From the NCBI RefSeq assembly GCF_000789235.1, contig NZ_KN525716.1, positions 186,001 to 250,000 on the forward strand: 64,000 nt of DNA, read 5' to 3'. The stretch's first letter is position 1. Each line of letters opens with the position of its first letter. A model generated the notes under the pieces. It ran no database searches. It saw only the letters and a program-made list of their open reading frames with translations, and was not told the DNA's origin. The position numbers and the translations under genes are program-made. Of this stretch, positions 30,291 to 38,698 are shown piece after piece. Source of the stretch: Wocania ichthyoenteri Th78. Lineage in GTDB: Bacteria; Bacteroidota; Bacteroidia; Flavobacteriales; Flavobacteriaceae.

Positions 30291-31014
30291 TTATAACCTC
30301 GCTTTCCATTTGATAAACTCCAGCATCATTAAGCGTTTTTATTTCGTGATGTTTTTCTAAAGAAATCGGATAAAACTTTATGCTATCCCCAGATTTTGCA
30401 AAACACGGTTTATCTTTTTTTACATCAAAAAAAGAAATGGGCGTGTTCCCAATAATGTTCCAACCTCCAGGACTTTCATTTGGATAAACACCAGTTTGAT
30501 TGCCTCCGATAGCCACTGCACCTTTTTCAATTTTTAATCTTGGAGTTTCTTTCCGAGGAAAATGAAGCGTTTCATGTAAACCGCCCAAATATAAAAACCC
30601 GGGTAAAAACCCGATGAAATAAACGGTATAAATAGCTTGCGAATGACGCTTAATAATGTCTTCTTTTAAACTATTTTTAGCCAATGCCATCGTTTCTAAA
30701 TCAATACCAAAAACAGCATCGTAACACACAGGGATATTCCACTGTTTAAATTTGGGTTGCGTATAAGTTATTTTCTGATTATATATTTTTTTTAATGCAG
30801 AAAATTGATTTTTAAAATAAATTATTAATTTACTGTAAGTTATTAATAATGAATTATATGCATGATTTATATTAACAATAAATTCAATGTTACTATTTAG
30901 AATTTTATCTTTAAAAACCAACGCATCAAACAGTATTTTTTTATCGATTACAGATGGCCATTCAATTAAAATTGAACGCTCTCCATATCGTTTATATACA
31001 AGATTAAATGCCAT
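30283..31014 (-). CDS. pxpB: 5-oxoprolinase subunit PxpB (KipI-like)
   Basis: The 243-residue subunit pairs with PxpC as the carboxyltransferase-like half of 5-oxoprolinase. The family core GFLPGFLYLGGL, FPRKETPRLKI and GNQTGVYPNESPGGWNIIG is complete. It lies between pxpA (5 bp gap) and pxpC (8 bp overlap). The N-terminal third is more variable, as in other KipI homologues. Confidence 0.93.
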   Translation of the reverse strand: MAFNLVYKRYGERSILIEWPSVIDKKILFDALVFKDKILNSNIEFIVNINHAYNSLLITYSKLIIYFKNQFSALKKIYNQKITYTQPKFKQWNIPVCYDAVFGIDLETMALAKNSLKEDIIKRHSQAIYTVYFIGFLPGFLYLGGLHETLHFPRKETPRLKIEKGAVAIGGNQTGVYPNESPGGWNIIGNTPISFFDVKKDKPCFAKSGDSIKFYPISLEKHHEIKTLNDAGVYQMESEVING

Positions 31015-31019
31015 AAAAA

Positions 31020-31760
31020 CTACACAATACTGATTCCTTTTGCTTCTAAATTTGTTCTTAAAGTTTTTACCAAATTTACAGCTTCAGCATTATCGCCATG
31101 AATGCAAAATGTATCGGCTTTAATTGCTATTTCTGCGCCATTAATGGGTTTAACTTTTTTAGTAGAAATCATTCGATAGACATGACTAAACAGGGCAACA
31201 TCGTCACTAATTAATGCATTGCTTTTATCTCTTGAAACTAAGGTTAAATCATCGTTGTAATTTCTATCTGCAAACGCTTCATACATAATCGATATGTTAT
31301 TCTGAATTGCCACATCGGCAATAACCGATTTATAAGGCACATATAATTTAACTGGTATGGCGATACTTTTTATCGCTTCAATAATAATTTTTGCGGTCTT
31401 TTCGTCAACCATTGCTAAATTATAAAGTGCACCATGTGGTTTAATATGATGGAGTCTCGCGTGTTCTTCTTTTAAAACATTCAACAAATCTCTTATTTGC
31501 TTTTTAATTGATTTGTACAATACTACCGAAGGTAATTTCATAGCGATTCTACCAAAATTTTCTTTATCAGGAAGCGACGGATGCGCTCCTATTTTTACAC
31601 CGTATCTTTTTGCTAACCGTACAACGCTTCGCATAGTTTCAACATTACCAGCATGACCTCCACAAGCGATATTACAGCTTGAAATATAAGGCATCAATTG
31701 CGATTCGTTACCAATGCCTTCACCTAAATCTACATTGATATCAATCTTATAATTTTGCAC
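31020..31760 (-). CDS. pxpA: 5-oxoprolinase subunit PxpA (LamB/YcsF family)
   Basis: The 246-residue YcsF-type subunit starts with the conserved DINVDLGEGIGNE, followed by CNIACGGHAGN, GAHPSLPD and, near the end, FCIHGDNAEAV. In the PxpABC complex it carries the hydrolase-like part. Its start codon shares one base with the end of the upstream Nramp-like gene. The set pxpA-pxpB-pxpC with a YcsG-type transporter matches the gene neighbourhood known from Bacillus ycsF-ycsG-kipI-kipA. Confidence 0.95.
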   Translation of the reverse strand: MQNYKIDINVDLGEGIGNESQLMPYISSCNIACGGHAGNVETMRSVVRLAKRYGVKIGAHPSLPDKENFGRIAMKLPSVVLYKSIKKQIRDLLNVLKEEHARLHHIKPHGALYNLAMVDEKTAKIIIEAIKSIAIPVKLYVPYKSVIADVAIQNNISIMYEAFADRNYNDDLTLVSRDKSNALISDDVALFSHVYRMISTKKVKPINGAEIAIKADTFCIHGDNAEAVNLVKTLRTNLEAKGISIV

Positions 31761-32989
31761 TAAAAGAGGTTTAAATGAAATATTTTGTTGAGTGTGGCTA
31801 TCGATAGTAAGATACTAATTCCTAGTATAACAACCCCGAAAATATTTTGTTTTGTATTATTTATATGCATTCCTAAAATAGATTTTTTATTCATAATCCA
31901 AATTAAAAAACTAACAATAATGGGTAATAAAATTCCATTTGTAACTTGGGCAAATTTTATAATTTCTATCGATTTTATTCCAGAGGAAGCTGAAATTACA
32001 CCAACAGCCAAAACAATCATCCAAACCGCTCGAAACTTTTTAGATTGCATATTGGTACTCCAACCTAAACAACCCGTTGCAACAAATGCTGCAGCTAATG
32101 GTGCTGTTATCGCACTAGTAATACCAGCTGCAAATAAACCCATTGCTAAAAAATATTTTGCATAACTACCGAATAACGGCTCCAATCCTTTGGCCAAATC
32201 TGCAGCGTTATTTATGTCTTGTGTTTGAATGGATGCTGCCGAAATAATAATACACATAGACACTAATCCGCCTAAAACAACTGCAACTAAAGTATCTTTT
32301 CTAGCAAATTTCAAATCTGATTCATTATGCCATTTTTGCTTAACTAAAGATGCATGTAAAAACAAATTATAAGGCACAACCGTTGTTCCAATTAAAGCTA
32401 TAATGGTTAACATACTATCTTTTGGGAACTGGGGAATAAATGCTCCGCTTAAAATTTCGAAAAGATTTGGTTTGGTTATTATAGCTGTAATCAGAAAGGC
32501 TAAACTCATTAAAATAACAAGTGAAACCAAAGTGTTTTGGAGGATTTTGTAATTCCCTAAATAAAGCAAAACAAACGCTATAATACCTATTGTAATACTT
32601 AAAAAGTTAATTGAAAGTCCAGCAATGCTAATATTTGAGTTTCCTACGATAGTTTCTAAACCTAAAACACCACCACTTATGTTTCCGGCTTCATAAGCTG
32701 CATTACCAATAACAATTGCTGAGAGAATTAATATGATGGCAAGCGTTTTAAATATGGGGTTTTTAATTTTGCTTCTTATAGCTTCAGCTAAGCCGTTTTG
32801 AGAAATAACACCCAATCTTGCAGCCATTTCTTGTAAAACAACGGTGGCAATTATAGAAAGTAACATCGCCCAAAGCAACGCATACCCAAAAGCAACGCCA
32901 GCAAGGGTACAAACGGTTACCGTACCTGGACCGATAAAAGCGGCAGCTACTAGTGGCCCAGGACCAATATTTCTAAACCAGTTTTTTAT
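31760..32989 (-). CDS. Nramp-superfamily (YcsG-like) membrane transporter with no standard start codon
   Basis: This is an 11-helix-type transporter of about 409 residues. A TTG at 32878 would start it at LLWAMLLS, inside the first helix. Upstream in the same frame the family's N-terminus is fully encoded (KNWFRNIGPGPLVAA, AFIGPGTVTVCTLAG), but between the in-frame stop at 33001-32999 and that segment there is no ATG, GTG or TTG; the codon where MKNW would start is ATA at 32989. The metal-binding DPGN motif of helix 1 is IGPG-TVT and the helix 6 MPH motif is VPYN, so it may not carry Mn or Fe. Its place before pxpA suggests uptake of 5-oxoproline or a related compound (inference). Confidence 0.85.
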   Translation of the reverse strand: MKNWFRNIGPGPLVAAAFIGPGTVTVCTLAGVAFGYALLWAMLLSIIATVVLQEMAARLGVISQNGLAEAIRSKIKNPIFKTLAIILILSAIVIGNAAYEAGNISGGVLGLETIVGNSNISIAGLSINFLSITIGIIAFVLLYLGNYKILQNTLVSLVILMSLAFLITAIITKPNLFEILSGAFIPQFPKDSMLTIIALIGTTVVPYNLFLHASLVKQKWHNESDLKFARKDTLVAVVLGGLVSMCIIISAASIQTQDINNAADLAKGLEPLFGSYAKYFLAMGLFAAGITSAITAPLAAAFVATGCLGWSTNMQSKKFRAVWMIVLAVGVISASSGIKSIEIIKFAQVTNGILLPIIVSFLIWIMNKKSILGMHINNTKQNIFGVVILGISILLSIATLNKIFHLNLF

Positions 32990-33022
32990 TTGTATTGGTT
33001 ATTAATTATTTTTTAAATGCCT

Positions 33023-36000
33023 CTAAATTTGTTTAAGCAACTCATCTACTGCCTTTTTTAATTGGGTGTCTTGCTTGTTAGCTTTATCATCTGGATTATT
33101 TAGCACCAAAACATCTGGAACTGCTGGTACAAAGTCCATATTATCGCCAGTTGATTTTACATACCACCCTCTATATGGCATTCTTACGCTAGAGCCATCA
33201 ATTAAACGCGCAGACCCTGTTGAAATAACCGCTCCAAATGTAGGTTCTCCAACCAAAGTTCCTATTCCTAATGCTTTGTATGCGTGCGAAAATATTTCGG
33301 CATTAGAATAACTTGTGTGATTACACAAGGCTATGGATGGCTTAGTCCACGACGCTAAAGGCAAACGCTCGCTAAAAGGATAATGATTTTTAAAGTTTTT
33401 ATTTTCGTTTTCTAGATTTTTAGCCGCACCTCGAGGCACTGTATAAGCATGCTGTTTTACGTTTAAAACCGCCATTAAGTAATCGGTTGTCCATCCACCA
33501 CCGTTAAAACGTACATCAATTACCAATCCTTTTTTACCTAAACCAGCAGCGGTAAGTTCACGTTCAAAACGCTCGAAACTTGTCCAATTCATACCCTGAA
33601 TATGAATATACCCTAATTGACCGTTTGAATATTGTTCAGTAAGTCGTTTTCTTTCATTTACCCAAGCTTTATAATTTTCAAGTCTGTTGCTGCTTTTAGG
33701 TCTAATAACGACCTCAACGGTATTATTTCCTCTTGTAACATCTAAATAAATTTTCTCATTTGAAGTCCCTTCTAATAAACTATAAACATTTAAATCCTTT
33801 GTTAATTTAGTACCATTTACAGCTGTAATTACATCTCCTACATTTATTTTACTCGCACTTCTATCGCTTGGCATACCGTCAATAACCGCTTCAACTTTTA
33901 AACTGCCATTACTATTAGGTGAGAATTCTAAACCTAATAAGCCTGTACTTTGTCTTTGTAAATCTTCACGAAATTCTCCTGCTCGAAAGCCCATATGACT
34001 TGCATTGACTTGACCCAACATCCAATTAAACATATTCTGAAAATCTATTCGAGTGGAAGCTCCCATGGCTAAAGGCTTGTAGGTTTTCTTTAAAGCATTC
34101 CAATCTCTACCATGAAAGTTAGGATCGTAAAAGCCATCATTAAGTGCTTTCCAAGCTTCCTCAAATATTTGGTTTGATTCTTCGTTATAGTCAACATTTA
34201 ACTTAGCAGAAATAGAAAGACTTTCACTTTTATCCGAAGACATATTAATTTTTGAAAGACTACCAGATCCGCTAGTCATATACAAATTTGAATATTTTTT
34301 ATCAACGACAATACTAGATGGTCTTTTATTACCCTTGGTTATGTCTTTTTTATCTTTTCCTTGCCAAGAAATTTTAAACAAATCAGATTCAACATCTGGA
34401 TTTCCTCTAGTACCATTACCTGTAGTGTAATAAATAGTTTTTCCGTCTTTAGAAAAGGCTCTACCAAACTCACCGCCTGTAAACGATGTGACTTGTATTT
34501 GTCTCTCGTGAATATCTTGAAAATCGATTATAATATCCTTGACCGCATCTTTACCCTTCTTGTCTCCTTCATTTTTTTCATCTTCATTTTTCTTGTCCTT
34601 ACTATTTTTTCCTTTTTTCTTATCATCACTATCATCTTCTTTCCAATCTTCAGTGGTTTTTTCCCAATCTGCTTTATTCAACCATGTAAACCAAACGTCA
34701 TAATCGCCATTGTTTCTATTTGATGAAAACATTAATTTTTTTCCATCGATACTCCAAACAGGGCCGTAATCTTGTTTTGGATGCATTGAAATATTAACAG
34801 GTTTTCTGGAATTATCTGCTTTATGAATATAAATTTCGCTGTTAAAATCTAAATCACTTAAACTATACGCTAACCATTTAGAATCTGGCGACCACGATAC
34901 ATTATCGGCAGAATCCCAACCATCAAGCAAGGTGTTTTCGTTTGATAATTTTCCGTTGCTATCAATATTAGCAACAATAAGTTTGCCTCTACCTCTATTA
35001 AACACGATTTGTTTTCCGTTAGGAGAGATCACCAAATTACTTTCGCCTTCATTTGTTTTCGTTATTCTTTCAACGTTATGCTTTAAGGTTTTAAATAAAT
35101 TTGATTCATTTTTATCATCAGAAGTTACCACGTATAAATCGTTTTGTCCATCTCTATCCGATATAAAAATCAACGTACTATCATTAACCCAAGTTGCCAT
35201 TCTATCTCTATACGATGAATTTGAAACGTTTACCGTTCTGCTTTTATCTTTATCATTTTCTCTTAAAAATATTTCACCTCTAATGTTTAATGCACTGTAT
35301 TTTCCGTTTGGCGAGACTGCAATTTCACCAATTCTGTTTGAGTATGTTTTACGCTCTACAGGATTAAACCTGTAATCTGAAGCAATATTAATATTTATTT
35401 CTTTTTGAGATTTAGTTGCCGTATCCATTACAAACACTTTATCGGCTTTAACCATAATTATTGCATTTCCATTTCTACTAACGTTAAAAGAAAATACACC
35501 CATATCTTTAAAGGTACTCACCTGCTCTATTTGCACCTCTTTTGTACCAGCATCAGAAATTTTAAGTTTATGTACATTATATTTTCCGCTTCTAGCCGAT
35601 TGAAAATAAATGGTATTATTATCGCCCCATTGTGGATAAAAATCGTTACCCTCAAAAGTGGTTAACTGTGTGTATTTATCATTTTTAATGTCATATAACC
35701 ATATATCTCTGTTAGCTGAACCACGATAAGCTTCACGTTGAATTCTACAATTTCCTTTAACAAAAACTATAAATTTTCCGTTAGGTGATATTTTAGAATC
35801 GAAACCTAAAGCACTCATAAATCGATGTGGGGTGCCTCCTTTACTGTCGATAATATGTGTTTCGTATTCGCGTTCAACTTGAGCAAAATCTCTTCGCGTA
35901 GAGAATAAAATATCGCCGCTTTTTGTATAATCTGTTAGATTATCGGTTGCTGAATGGTAAGTAATACGCTTAGATAATCCACCATTTGAGGGGATAATAA

Positions 36001-36271
36001 AAATATCATTATTCCCAAATCGATTACTTTCAAATGCAATTGATTGTCCGTCTGCACTCCATAACGGATTGGTGTCGTACCCTTCGTGAACGGTTAATCG
36101 TTTTGCATTTTGACCGTTTATGTTTGCTGTCCATATATCGCCTTGAAAATTAAACGCCATTTGAGTTCCATCAGCATTTAATGATGGTGAATTTACTAAC
36201 GGATTTTGTGAATACATTGTGTTGACAATTAGGAAACTGCATGCCAAAAGCAATAAAGGATATGGTTTCAT
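33023..36271 (-). CDS. Tricorn-like S41 peptidase, secreted
   Basis: The 1,082-residue protein has a signal peptide (residues 1-21, ending in MYSQ). Two beta-propeller sections of WD40/TolB-like blades (about 25-560) are interrupted by a low-complexity lysine/aspartate stretch near 530-575. A helical core, a PDZ domain (about 760-850) and an S41 protease domain follow, with the nucleophile region NHTSYSNAEIFSHAYKALG. This is the domain order of Tricorn proteases, which trim peptides. It lies 22 bp upstream of the transporter/oxoprolinase genes in the same direction, so one transcript may join peptide breakdown and 5-oxoproline use. Confidence 0.93.
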   Translation of the reverse strand: MKPYPLLLLACSFLIVNTMYSQNPLVNSPSLNADGTQMAFNFQGDIWTANINGQNAKRLTVHEGYDTNPLWSADGQSIAFESNRFGNNDIFIIPSNGGLSKRITYHSATDNLTDYTKSGDILFSTRRDFAQVEREYETHIIDSKGGTPHRFMSALGFDSKISPNGKFIVFVKGNCRIQREAYRGSANRDIWLYDIKNDKYTQLTTFEGNDFYPQWGDNNTIYFQSARSGKYNVHKLKISDAGTKEVQIEQVSTFKDMGVFSFNVSRNGNAIIMVKADKVFVMDTATKSQKEININIASDYRFNPVERKTYSNRIGEIAVSPNGKYSALNIRGEIFLRENDKDKSRTVNVSNSSYRDRMATWVNDSTLIFISDRDGQNDLYVVTSDDKNESNLFKTLKHNVERITKTNEGESNLVISPNGKQIVFNRGRGKLIVANIDSNGKLSNENTLLDGWDSADNVSWSPDSKWLAYSLSDLDFNSEIYIHKADNSRKPVNISMHPKQDYGPVWSIDGKKLMFSSNRNNGDYDVWFTWLNKADWEKTTEDWKEDDSDDKKKGKNSKDKKNEDEKNEGDKKGKDAVKDIIIDFQDIHERQIQVTSFTGGEFGRAFSKDGKTIYYTTGNGTRGNPDVESDLFKISWQGKDKKDITKGNKRPSSIVVDKKYSNLYMTSGSGSLSKINMSSDKSESLSISAKLNVDYNEESNQIFEEAWKALNDGFYDPNFHGRDWNALKKTYKPLAMGASTRIDFQNMFNWMLGQVNASHMGFRAGEFREDLQRQSTGLLGLEFSPNSNGSLKVEAVIDGMPSDRSASKINVGDVITAVNGTKLTKDLNVYSLLEGTSNEKIYLDVTRGNNTVEVVIRPKSSNRLENYKAWVNERKRLTEQYSNGQLGYIHIQGMNWTSFERFERELTAAGLGKKGLVIDVRFNGGGWTTDYLMAVLNVKQHAYTVPRGAAKNLENENKNFKNHYPFSERLPLASWTKPSIALCNHTSYSNAEIFSHAYKALGIGTLVGEPTFGAVISTGSARLIDGSSVRMPYRGWYVKSTGDNMDFVPAVPDVLVLNNPDDKANKQDTQLKKAVDELLKQI

Positions 36272-36390
36272 TTTAGTAGTTAATTAGTTATAATGAAGAA
36301 AAGTATAAAAAATTAAAGACATATTTCTTAATTAGCATGTCTTTAACATATTATTAAAATAACTATTTAATGTGAGTTAGAAATAAGAAT

Positions 36391-36464
36391 TGTCACCTTG
36401 AGCGCAGTCGAAAGGTTTTCAAAAACCAGAACTTCTTTGAGGTTTCGACTGCGCTCAACCTGAC
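36391..36464. repeat. Intergenic palindromic repeat, intact copy
   Basis: The left arm (36391-36415) contains CTTGAGCGCAGTCGAAAGG and the right arm (36441-36464) contains GGTTTCGACTGCGCTCAACC; the arms pair over about 22 of 25 positions around a 25-bp loop. A second copy at 43769 shares both arms and loop start (TTTTCAAAAA) and is split by an IS110 element. Confidence 0.88.
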
Positions 36465-36523
36465 ACATAAAATTATTTTTCTGAATCGCAGGAGTTTGAA
36501 AGGCAGATTATATCGAACCCACC

Positions 36524-37663
36524 TTATTTGTTTTTTTCTGTTGAGTTTAGTGCATAAATAGCGAAACTACCCAACCAATGCCCACCTTCGTAGCTATCTC
36601 CAACAATACTTGGTAACGAATAATTTATATGGTGGTTTGCAGTATTTTTTAAATGTGCATATTCAGGTAAACCATCAGCAATTTTATTTAAACTCCATGC
36701 TCTTGAAAAATTAACACCATCTAAATGTACTAATTTTCCATCAGTTCTATCGGACACAACCCCTGTTTCCAACTTAAAATTTTGGTCTTTAAGTTGTGGT
36801 AAAAAAGTATTTAACCACGTTTTAAAATCGGCTATTGGTAATACGCGTTTCATTAAAGCGGCTTCTTCTAAACAAGGCGATAAAAAATCGAAACCACTAG
36901 GTTCCCAAGTTATTGGGCAACCAGTATCTTTTAAATAAAAATCTTTAGCACGTTGCTCAATTAATGCTTTTAATTGTTGATTATTTACGGTATTAGCATA
37001 ATCGTAAGCAAAAGATAATCCGAAAGCGGTATTTGGATGTTCGCCAACTCGAATTGGGTAATTTAGTTTTGGTAAAAACTCTATATATTTACCTACAATT
37101 AAATCAGTTAGCGGTTGTAGATTGCTTTCTAAAGTTCGTGCGGTATCATCGTCCCAAGTATACAATTCTTCGGCGAGCTTAAGTAACCACGCCCAACCGT
37201 AAGTACGCTCATAAGATTTGTTATATTTTCCATAAAAATATTGTACTTCGGCTTCAATGTTTTCTTTTGATATGTTTTTAAGCAAACGTTGTTTAATGCT
37301 CTCTGCATTATCCATATTAGGGAATTGCTTTAACAAACTCACTAAACTCCAATGCCCGTGAACTGATGAATGCCAATCGAAACAGCCATAAAATGCAGGA
37401 TGCAATGCACTTGGTGTTTTTAAATCATCATCACTACCAATAGTTTGCGATAACTTATTTGGATATTCGGTATTTATACAATGCAATGGCAATTGTGCTA
37501 AAGTATTTGCGCCTTTTAAATTGAGTTTTGGAATACCCAATATTGGATTTGATTGTGAGGTTGAAACTGTTTTAATTTCAGTTTCAATAGGTTGATTTTT
37601 TTCTTTTGTGGTGTTGCAGTTGAAGATGACAACTGAAAGAAATATTATTATTAGTTTTTTCAT
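36524..37663 (-). CDS. DUF2891 family lipoprotein
   Basis: This 379-residue protein has a short lipoprotein signal (VIFNC, Cys16). It matches the DUF2891 pattern with HPAFYGCFDWHSSVHGHW, YGWAWLLKLAEEL, GEHPNTAFGLSFAYDYA and EPSGFDFLSPCLEEAALM. The conserved tryptophans, histidines and alpha-toroid-like helix pairs recall glycan-acting (alpha/alpha)6 barrels, but no activity is established. It is monocistronic, with the palindromic repeat on its 3' side. Confidence 0.9.
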   Translation of the reverse strand: MKKLIIIFLSVVIFNCNTTKEKNQPIETEIKTVSTSQSNPILGIPKLNLKGANTLAQLPLHCINTEYPNKLSQTIGSDDDLKTPSALHPAFYGCFDWHSSVHGHWSLVSLLKQFPNMDNAESIKQRLLKNISKENIEAEVQYFYGKYNKSYERTYGWAWLLKLAEELYTWDDDTARTLESNLQPLTDLIVGKYIEFLPKLNYPIRVGEHPNTAFGLSFAYDYANTVNNQQLKALIEQRAKDFYLKDTGCPITWEPSGFDFLSPCLEEAALMKRVLPIADFKTWLNTFLPQLKDQNFKLETGVVSDRTDGKLVHLDGVNFSRAWSLNKIADGLPEYAHLKNTANHHINYSLPSIVGDSYEGGHWLGSFAIYALNSTEKNK

Positions 37664-37775
37664 TTTCTAAAATTAGAATTATATCTATAAATGTAAAAGA
37701 ATTTTATAAAAACTAGATACATACGAAAAATATAATCATATAAATTTTGTAATTTTCCTTGTTCAAATTTAGGTT

Positions 37776-38582
37776 ATGAATAATTTATTTAAAAACAAAT
37801 CTATGTTATATGCTTCATTGGCAACATTTTGCAGTGTACTAGTTGTAATATTCACTTATTTAAGTACTAGAGAAACAAAAAAGGAATCTGACCAGGCTGA
37901 AAAAAATCTAAAAGAATCGGTTGGAGAAGTATCAAAATCACTTCAGAAAAGTTTGGGAAAAACTTCTGAAATCATCAATGACATAAACAAATTAAGTCAT
38001 AATCTTTCGGATGTAAAAGATAGCCTTACGAACTCTCTCACCCAAGCTAAAGAATTTCAAAAATTGGTTGATATGCAAACTAGAATTGAAAGCAAAAGGT
38101 TTGAACTTGAATCTGCTGATATAATTGTTGTTTCAAATAGTGTAGAGTTTTTACCTAAAGTATCAGACTCTACCAATTATATCTTTAGAGTTGGATATAA
38201 AAATTATGGAAAAAGAAATGGGACTATAAAACTATTTCAAGCAATATTATTATTAACTGATAAAAGCTCTAATATTCTAGATGAAGTTTATTCAACTAAT
38301 GATAAAAGAAAAGTAATAATTAATGGAAATGGTGGTTTTGGAGGAAATGATTTTACTCAAGGCATAAAAAAAGATGACTTATTAAAATCTGAAAATAGAT
38401 ATGTTTTTTTACTTCGATATATATATGAAGACGAATCACTAAAAAAGAATATTGAAATATATAATCGTTTTGGGTGGTATGGATATTCAGTGAATGGTTT
38501 TAAATTTAACAACTTGAGAGAAGATGATACAGAAAAATATGACAACTACTTCAATAATAAATTTGGAATTAAAAAAAAGTGA
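37776..38582 (+). CDS. Hypothetical membrane-anchored coiled-coil protein
   Basis: I do not recognise this 268-residue protein. It has one membrane helix near residues 10-29 and a coiled coil rich in K, E, S and L (about 32-110). A beta-rich C-terminal domain beginning IIVVSNSVEFLPKVS and ending FGWYGYSVNGFKFNN follows, so the main domain would lie on one face of the membrane as an oligomer. It faces the comM-tail copy at 38607-38696 and is transcribed towards it. It lies in the same accessory region as the 1,098-residue gene, but a link between the two is only inferred. Confidence 0.65.
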   Translation: MNNLFKNKSMLYASLATFCSVLVVIFTYLSTRETKKESDQAEKNLKESVGEVSKSLQKSLGKTSEIINDINKLSHNLSDVKDSLTNSLTQAKEFQKLVDMQTRIESKRFELESADIIVVSNSVEFLPKVSDSTNYIFRVGYKNYGKRNGTIKLFQAILLLTDKSSNILDEVYSTNDKRKVIINGNGGFGGNDFTQGIKKDDLLKSENRYVFLLRYIYEDESLKKNIEIYNRFGWYGYSVNGFKFNNLREDDTEKYDNYFNNKFGIKKK

Positions 38583-38606
38583 TATCATTTTCCAATTTAT
38601 AAAAAA

Positions 38607-38696
38607 TCACCCTAACCAACCCTCACAATCCAAACTCCTATATTGAATCGCTTGACTAATATGTGAGCTATTTTCGGTTCAATATCTTCTAAATAA
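38607..38696 (-). pseudogene. Diverged duplicate of the comM 3' end (candidate attachment-site remnant)
   Basis: On the minus strand this reads as the last 30 codons of comM with one base lost, giving NSSHISQAIQYRSLDCEGWLG and a stop, against NVSHIGEAIQYRSLDREGWLG at the end of intact comM. I count about 16 differences in about 90 aligned bases. Homology stops exactly at the TGA. It has no start and is not a gene. It lies 3 bp downstream of the 1,098-residue gene's stop codon. Confidence 0.85.
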
Positions 38697-38698
38697 TT

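Noticed and set aside
34361-35665. Several plus-strand open frames opposite the Tricorn-like peptidase gene
   Set aside because: They are antisense shadows of a well-supported gene and resemble no protein family.
36391-36464. Repeat copies as a CRISPR array
   Set aside because: Only single dispersed palindromes with no regular spacers and no cas genes.
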